Part shown: one piece after another, positions 60,140 through 64,000 of the stretch
Numbering within the stretch: the first letter of the stretch is position 1
Layout: every line of letters starts with the position of its first letter
Origin: Umbellularia californica
Taxonomy: Eukaryota; Streptophyta; Magnoliopsida; Laurales; Lauraceae
DNA: 64,000 bases
Assembly (NCBI GenBank): GCA_028538565.1
Contig: JAPQWN010000006.1
Coordinates: 67,630,984-67,694,983 of the forward strand
Direction: 5' to 3'
Notes under the pieces: generated by a model
Told to the model about the DNA's origin: nothing
Databases searched by the model: none
The model's input: the letters and a program-made list of their open reading frames with translations, nothing else
Position numbers and translations under genes: made by a program

Positions 60140-60618
60140 GCACAGCACGCATAGTTTCTTATGGCCATGGATCTTTTTGGCACTCATTTGTTTGAAACAA
60201 TATGGGAGTTAAAGTTGGCTTGATTCACACCTGATCTTTGAGGATGTTCAAACACACAGTCAATTTCTAAAGACTGTTTATAAACTGTTTATAGATTGTT
60301 CTGTTTATAGATCGCTTATAACACAAGCAGGTTAGTTAATTGACTCATTAAGTCAACAAAAGAACAAGTCTTGTGAATTGATACAAGCCATTTCATCCTT
60401 AAAAAAAAAAAAATAATCCATGTATGCGGACAAATATTTTCATACGTTCCAGAATATGATGGTGGAATAGTTTGTGGGATCTATTGATTTAAGGACTCAT
60501 GAACATTTTATTAAATGTTACTTTTTGTTTATGTTTAATCCAAATATCTTCCTAAATCTAGTAAGCTTATTGGGTTCTACAAACCCAATAAACTTTCATG
60601 ATAATTTCTGCGTGTACA
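58356..60618 (+). repeat. 3' LTR of the giant Ty3 element
   Basis: Collinear with 40,878-43,136 from TGTTGGAAGATAAAAAAAA to TTTCTGCGTGTACA, then the target duplication CCCTA. A GA microsatellite (~60,097-60,135) replaces an A-run of the 5' LTR. Confidence 0.93.
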
Positions 60619-60698
60619 CCCTAATCCCCAATTGGGCAATTCCTTACCAATGCTTAGTTCCAGTTCCAACCTATCATTTCTATGTACTGTATTTTTTA

Positions 60699-61592
60699 GG
60701 GCACGTTTGGTAAACGTAGAAGAATCTGCTATTTAGAGGATTCTCTCCATCTCCAAAGAAGGCCACAATCCTCAAGTAGGATTCCCAAAGAAAGTTCCAT
60801 GTTTGGATGGAGGGAGGATTCCTATAAATTGTAGAATGTATGATTCAATAGTTATAAATATGTTTTATAAAAATTTCTAAAATCCATGAACAATCAAGAC
60901 CTCAACTTTCAGCTCAAAGTTGTTTGTGGTCATCTAGAAATTCTGAACGGTTCAGATCATGCAAAGGGGGCCCACAGGAATAAAAAATTAATATTTTAGT
61001 ACTTAGACTTTTTTTGCAAATATCTCAAGATATTGTAAGGATCAACGGTTGAAATTTGGTCAAATAGCCGTGTTTGAGCTTGTAGAAATAACTACCGGTT
61101 CAGATCATGATCATGGGGCCCACAAGAACCAGAAAATTGAAAAAAGGGACTGGTCTCCATCCCAGTTTTGGCCCAACAGATCGCAGAATTTGGTTATATA
61201 ACGGTTCGGACAGCTTTGCATATATCTCAAGATCTAAGATGAATCAACGGCTGAAATTTAGTAACATGGCTGTTTTGGATTGTTTAAACATTATCAATGG
61301 TTTGATCTTGATTGTGGGACACAAAAGATGCATTAAAAATGCAAAAACCGGCCAAGACCACGTTAACGTCTCCGTCTATGTTCATGCAATGTAGCTCCGC
61401 CTTTCCACTCATTCAAGGAATCACTTGGTTCGACGGGGGGGGGGGGGGGGGGGGGGGGGGGATTAGATTGTGCAAATAATCATATGAGAGGAAAACTCAT
61501 GTCATTCCTCTTAAAATCCTCTCCCAACCAAACATGGAAAATCCTCAAAAATAAAGAGGATTCCATTGTCATGCCCTTTGCCAAACATGCCC
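60699..61592. mobile_element. PIF/Harbinger (Tourist-like) MITE
   Basis: Ends GGGCACGTTTGGTAAAC and (inverted) GGGCATGTTTGGCAAAG match the PIF/Harbinger terminal pattern. The target duplication is TTA on both sides (60,696-60,698; 61,593-61,595). Internally there are related segments with ATCAACGG(T/C)TGAAATTT near 61,042 and 61,242. It contains a 27-base G run (61,435-61,461) and no transposase. Confidence 0.82.
61435..61461 (+). repeat. G27 homopolymer
   Basis: 27 consecutive G inside the PIF/Harbinger MITE. This is either a real hypermutable tract or an assembly or base-calling artefact. Confidence 0.9.
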
Positions 61593-62215
61593 TTAGTCTT
61601 AGTTGAAGAGTTAAGTTGTCATTGAAGCCAGCTCGATCGGTGGGCCTTTTTTTTGTTGGATATGAGTTATGAGTTCATCGAGTTCACGTTGATTCCATAG
61701 AAGGTGCTTTGGTACATGGGGCGGTCGCCCCATATGGGCCATATCAAATTCGGAATACCCTTATCAAAAGTGAAAAGGGCATTTTAGTAAAATGACAACT
61801 TTTTCCCTTTGTCTCTCCTACTTTCCCCTCATTTTTTAGGAGAAAATTTTAAGGTGGGCCCCACGTGATTTTTTCCCTCAAAATCCCCCCACATTTTCCC
61901 AAACACCCTCCATTGTTATTTTCCTTCCACTTCTCCCCCCCCCCCCACTATTTTATCCTCTCCCGTTTTACCCCCTTCCCAAACGGTACCTTAAGTTGTA
62001 TTTGGCCCCCGCTCCCACATGAATAAAGGCCCACGCCCGTTACGTGACTTGGATAATCCATCGCCCCATCTAAAAAAACCCTCCTACTTCTTTTCTTCCT
62101 GACGACCTCAGCCAGCCCCTTCTCGGCTTCTTCCTTCGAGTGCACGAATCGCTTCTCGTCGGATGCTTGTGAGGCTGTGACAATCCTTCTTCCGCTTCAA
62201 GTAAATCTGTCGCCT
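61593..62215 (+). promoter_or_regulatory. Possible promoter and 5' leader of a gene running off the window
   Basis: Plus-strand elements in order are GGCCCACG (~62,028), TTACGTGACTTGG and AAAAAAACCCTCC (~62,075), then a pyrimidine-rich stretch and a CAA|GTAAAT donor-like site near 62,200. GGCCCA (site II-like) and AAACCCT (telo-box-like) motifs typify promoters of ribosomal and other housekeeping genes. No coding exon is visible downstream, so the assignment is tentative. Confidence 0.35.
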
Positions 62216-63332
62216 TCTCTCTCTCCCTCCCTCCCTCTCCCTCTGCCGTTTCTCTGTCGACTCTCCGTCTCTCTCTCTTTTAGTCTTTTTAATGCTACTT
62301 CTATGTCATTGTCGCCTCTCTCTCTGTCTCTCTCCCTTCTCTCCCTATCTTCCATGAATAATGATTCCATTCATTATTTTAAGGCATTGCATAGAGAAGT
62401 TAGGGTTCTGTTTTTTGTTTTTTGTTTTTTTGTTTTTTTTAATTTATTTTTTATGGTTAGGGTTAGGGTTATGTTGTTTCAAGGATTTTTATTTATGGTT
62501 CTCTTTATTACATTATCTGATTTTTTTTTTATCTTGAGTTCTTGTTTAATCTATGAATGAGTGTGATTTGTGACAGAGAAGTTAGGGTTCTTTTTTTTTT
62601 TTTTTTTAATTTATGTTTGATGGTTAGGGTTAGGGTTATGTTGATTTAGGGCTTATCATGTTAGATTGTTAGTCCATATTATTCCAATTTGATTTTGTTT
62701 TTGACTTATCTTTAAGTATTTCTGACAGTTACAAGATTTGGTATTTCTTCTGCTTACTCTACTTGATGTATATCATGTCCTTTTGCCTTGCTTCACTGCG
62801 GACTTGGGCACATGCATCTGCACTGTCACTTTTAGAAGAATTGCATAAAATTTGAATTATATATAATTTCTGGGCAATAGACTTAGAAATGTTCAAGTGC
62901 ACACAAAACCAGATAAGTCTCCTCGCATGAAATGGCTTTTGTAATTGGTTAATCTATTCTCAAAGCAGATATTAACTGACCATGAGTATTTAATATTTTT
63001 TTATAAAAAAATAATGAGCAGATGGTTAATTCAAGATAACAACATTCAATACAAAGTAGAAAATTAAAAATTCACCCTTCCTAATTCCTTCTTGATCATG
63101 GCCTATTAATTTTTCTTACATAGAAATAACAATAAAAATGGCCTATAGTCTTTAAGTGTTAAATACGCAGGACTAAAAAATAAAAAATAAAACTCAACAA
63201 CCATTCTCTTTATTACATTACTTGATTTTGGGTTTTTTTTTTTGGATCTTGTGTGTTCTTGTTTTATCTTCGAATGAGTGAGATTTGTCAATCATGGATA
63301 AGGGTTGGGCAATAAATTATGATCATCTACTA
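62216..63332 (+). repeat. CT-rich and TTAGGG-containing sequence with local duplications
   Basis: A pyrimidine-rich (CTCTCC)n stretch (62,216-62,350) is followed by two copies of GAGAAGTTAGGGTTCT ... GGTTAGGGTTAGGGTTATG about 180 bp apart (62,395 and 62,578). CTCTTTATTACATTA ... GAATGAGTG occurs at 62,501 and again near 63,206. The sequence resembles a first intron of a plant housekeeping gene but carries no ORF. Confidence 0.5.
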
Positions 63333-63600
63333 AACCAAACCAAACCAAACCAAGCCTTTTCCCACTAGGTGGGGTCGGCTATATGGATTTGACAACGCCA
63401 ATCAAATCTGTTTAGGGCCATGTCCTCCGTTAGATCCATGTAGGTAAGGTCATGTTTAATAACTTCTTTCCAACTTCTCTTGGGTCTCCCTCTCCCTCTC
63501 TTACTCCTGGCAATCTCCATGCTTTCACACCTTTTAATAGGTACCTCCGTTGGACGCCTTCTAGCATGGCCGAACCATCTTTGTCGATTTTCTCTCATCT
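63333..63600 (-). mobile_element. RTE-type LINE, 3' end
   Basis: The minus-strand ORF reads MRENRQRWFGHARRRPTEVP, then KRGRGRPKRSWKEVIKHDLT and MALNRFDWRCQIHIADP, the characteristic C-terminus of RTE-clade reverse transcriptases. The 3' end carries a (TTTGG)n-like tail, seen as AAACCAAACCAAACC on the plus strand. The element is strongly 5'-truncated, although the remaining frame is open over 77 codons. Confidence 0.85.
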
Positions 63601-64000
63601 ACTGATTATAAAAATTAATTTATTGGCGTCAAAGAATGTGGTAGTTAATTATACAATTTTTATTTTGCTTTAACATTAGATACATCAATGGGTTTGAATT
63701 AGGCTGGTGCTAATTCATGGGAGACTACAGATGTTAATGTGAAAAAACAATCCTAGCAAAAGTTTAGCCCCACCTAAATGAAAATCCTGGGACTGCCACT
63801 AGTGCTTTGAATGCCAAATTTCTGTGGTTACCATAAATTCTTTTCCCTTTGTTTGAGCATTTCTTTCAATACCTTCACCTTGACATAATAATTAATTCCT
63901 ATAGCAAAGTTTTAGTTGTAGTTTAGAATTATACATGGAGAAGTTTGATAGTTTCTTCTCTTCTGATTTTGAGATGAGAATTTTATGTGAACTTTGGATT
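63601..64000. other. Non-coding right edge
   Basis: No ORF, splice pattern or repeat is recognised in the last 400 bp. Confidence 0.4.

Larger units (their letters stand above)
40878..60618 (+). mobile_element. 19.7-kb Ty3/gypsy element, probably Tat/Ogre lineage
   Basis: LTRs of 2,259 bp (40,878-43,136) and 2,263 bp (58,356-60,618) start TGTTGG and end GTGTACA. The insertion is flanked by a perfect 5-bp duplication CCCTA (40,873-40,877 and 60,619-60,623). Order: LTR, primer site, ORF1 region, gag, protease, RT, RNase H, a second RNase H, integrase, tandem repeats, an antisense plant-mobile-domain gene, a polypurine tract GAAGGGGG (58,344-58,351), LTR. Great length, dual RNase H, long LTRs and an extra antisense gene point to Tat/Ogre-type elements. 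All sense genes carry stops or frameshifts. In a hand-aligned ~260 bp the LTRs differ at about 16 sites, so the insertion is not recent. Confidence 0.9.

Noticed and set aside
62455..62640. Interstitial telomere sequence
   Set aside because: Only two or three TTAGGG units occur at each place, and the plant telomere unit is TTTAGGG; these look like the GTTAGGGTT motifs common in plant leaders and introns.
1..64000. tRNA, rRNA or CRISPR loci
   Set aside because: No cloverleaf with intact boxes, rRNA segment or spacer-repeat array was seen; the regular repeats present are minisatellites or transposon parts.

Overview
This is nuclear DNA from a flowering plant. Genes have introns with GT/AG borders, promoters are TATA-type, and Ty3-type LTR elements, L1- and RTE-type LINEs, hAT, PIF/Harbinger and Mutator-like elements and TRIMs are abundant. 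AT-rich intergenic DNA and long, transposon-filled introns suit a dicot or magnoliid; I cannot name the species.

Layout. (1) 1-7.1 kb: the 3' part of a CDK-like Ser/Thr protein kinase gene (+), six exons visible or inferred from splice sites, continuing beyond the left edge. (2) 7.99-11.9 kb: a complete three-exon gene (-) for a DUF179/UPF0301 (AlgH-like) protein with a likely plastid transit peptide. (3) 13.0-18.8 kb and 31.9-37.2 kb: two copies of a segmental duplication, each carrying an intronless pectin-methylesterase/invertase-inhibitor (PMEI) gene (-), the same hAT-like MITE, the same foldback MITE and the same palindrome-rich block. (4) 18.8-31.9 kb, between the copies: a degenerate gag-protease-only LTR element (TR-GAG-like, -) hosting a 2.1-kb Ac/Ds-like hAT element and a head-to-head TRIM pair; then a 5'-truncated L1-type LINE (+), a TRIM LTR fragment and a heavy-metal-associated (HIPP-type) gene remnant. 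(5) 36.8-39.1 kb: AT-rich ~20-bp minisatellites inside a ~0.9-kb tandem duplication. (6) 39.6-40.06 kb: a Mutator-like MITE. (7) 40,878-60,618: one ~19.7-kb Ty3/gypsy element, probably Tat/Ogre lineage, with 2.26-kb LTRs, perfect CCCTA target duplications, gag, protease, RT, two RNase H domains and integrase (all decayed), plus an antisense plant-mobile-domain (PMD) gene between integrase and the 3' LTR. (8) 60.7-61.6 kb: a PIF/Harbinger MITE containing a 27-G run. (9) 62.0-63.3 kb: a possible promoter/5' leader of a gene running off the right edge, then an RTE LINE tail.

Only four loci look like functional host genes: the kinase, DUF179 and the two PMEI paralogues. They share no evident pathway. 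The rest is a layered transposon record. The points most worth a second look are the antisense PMD gene of the giant element, the gag-PR element whose protease is joined in frame to what looks like the pol C-terminal tail, and a PMEI duplication with a patch of perfect identity suggesting gene conversion.
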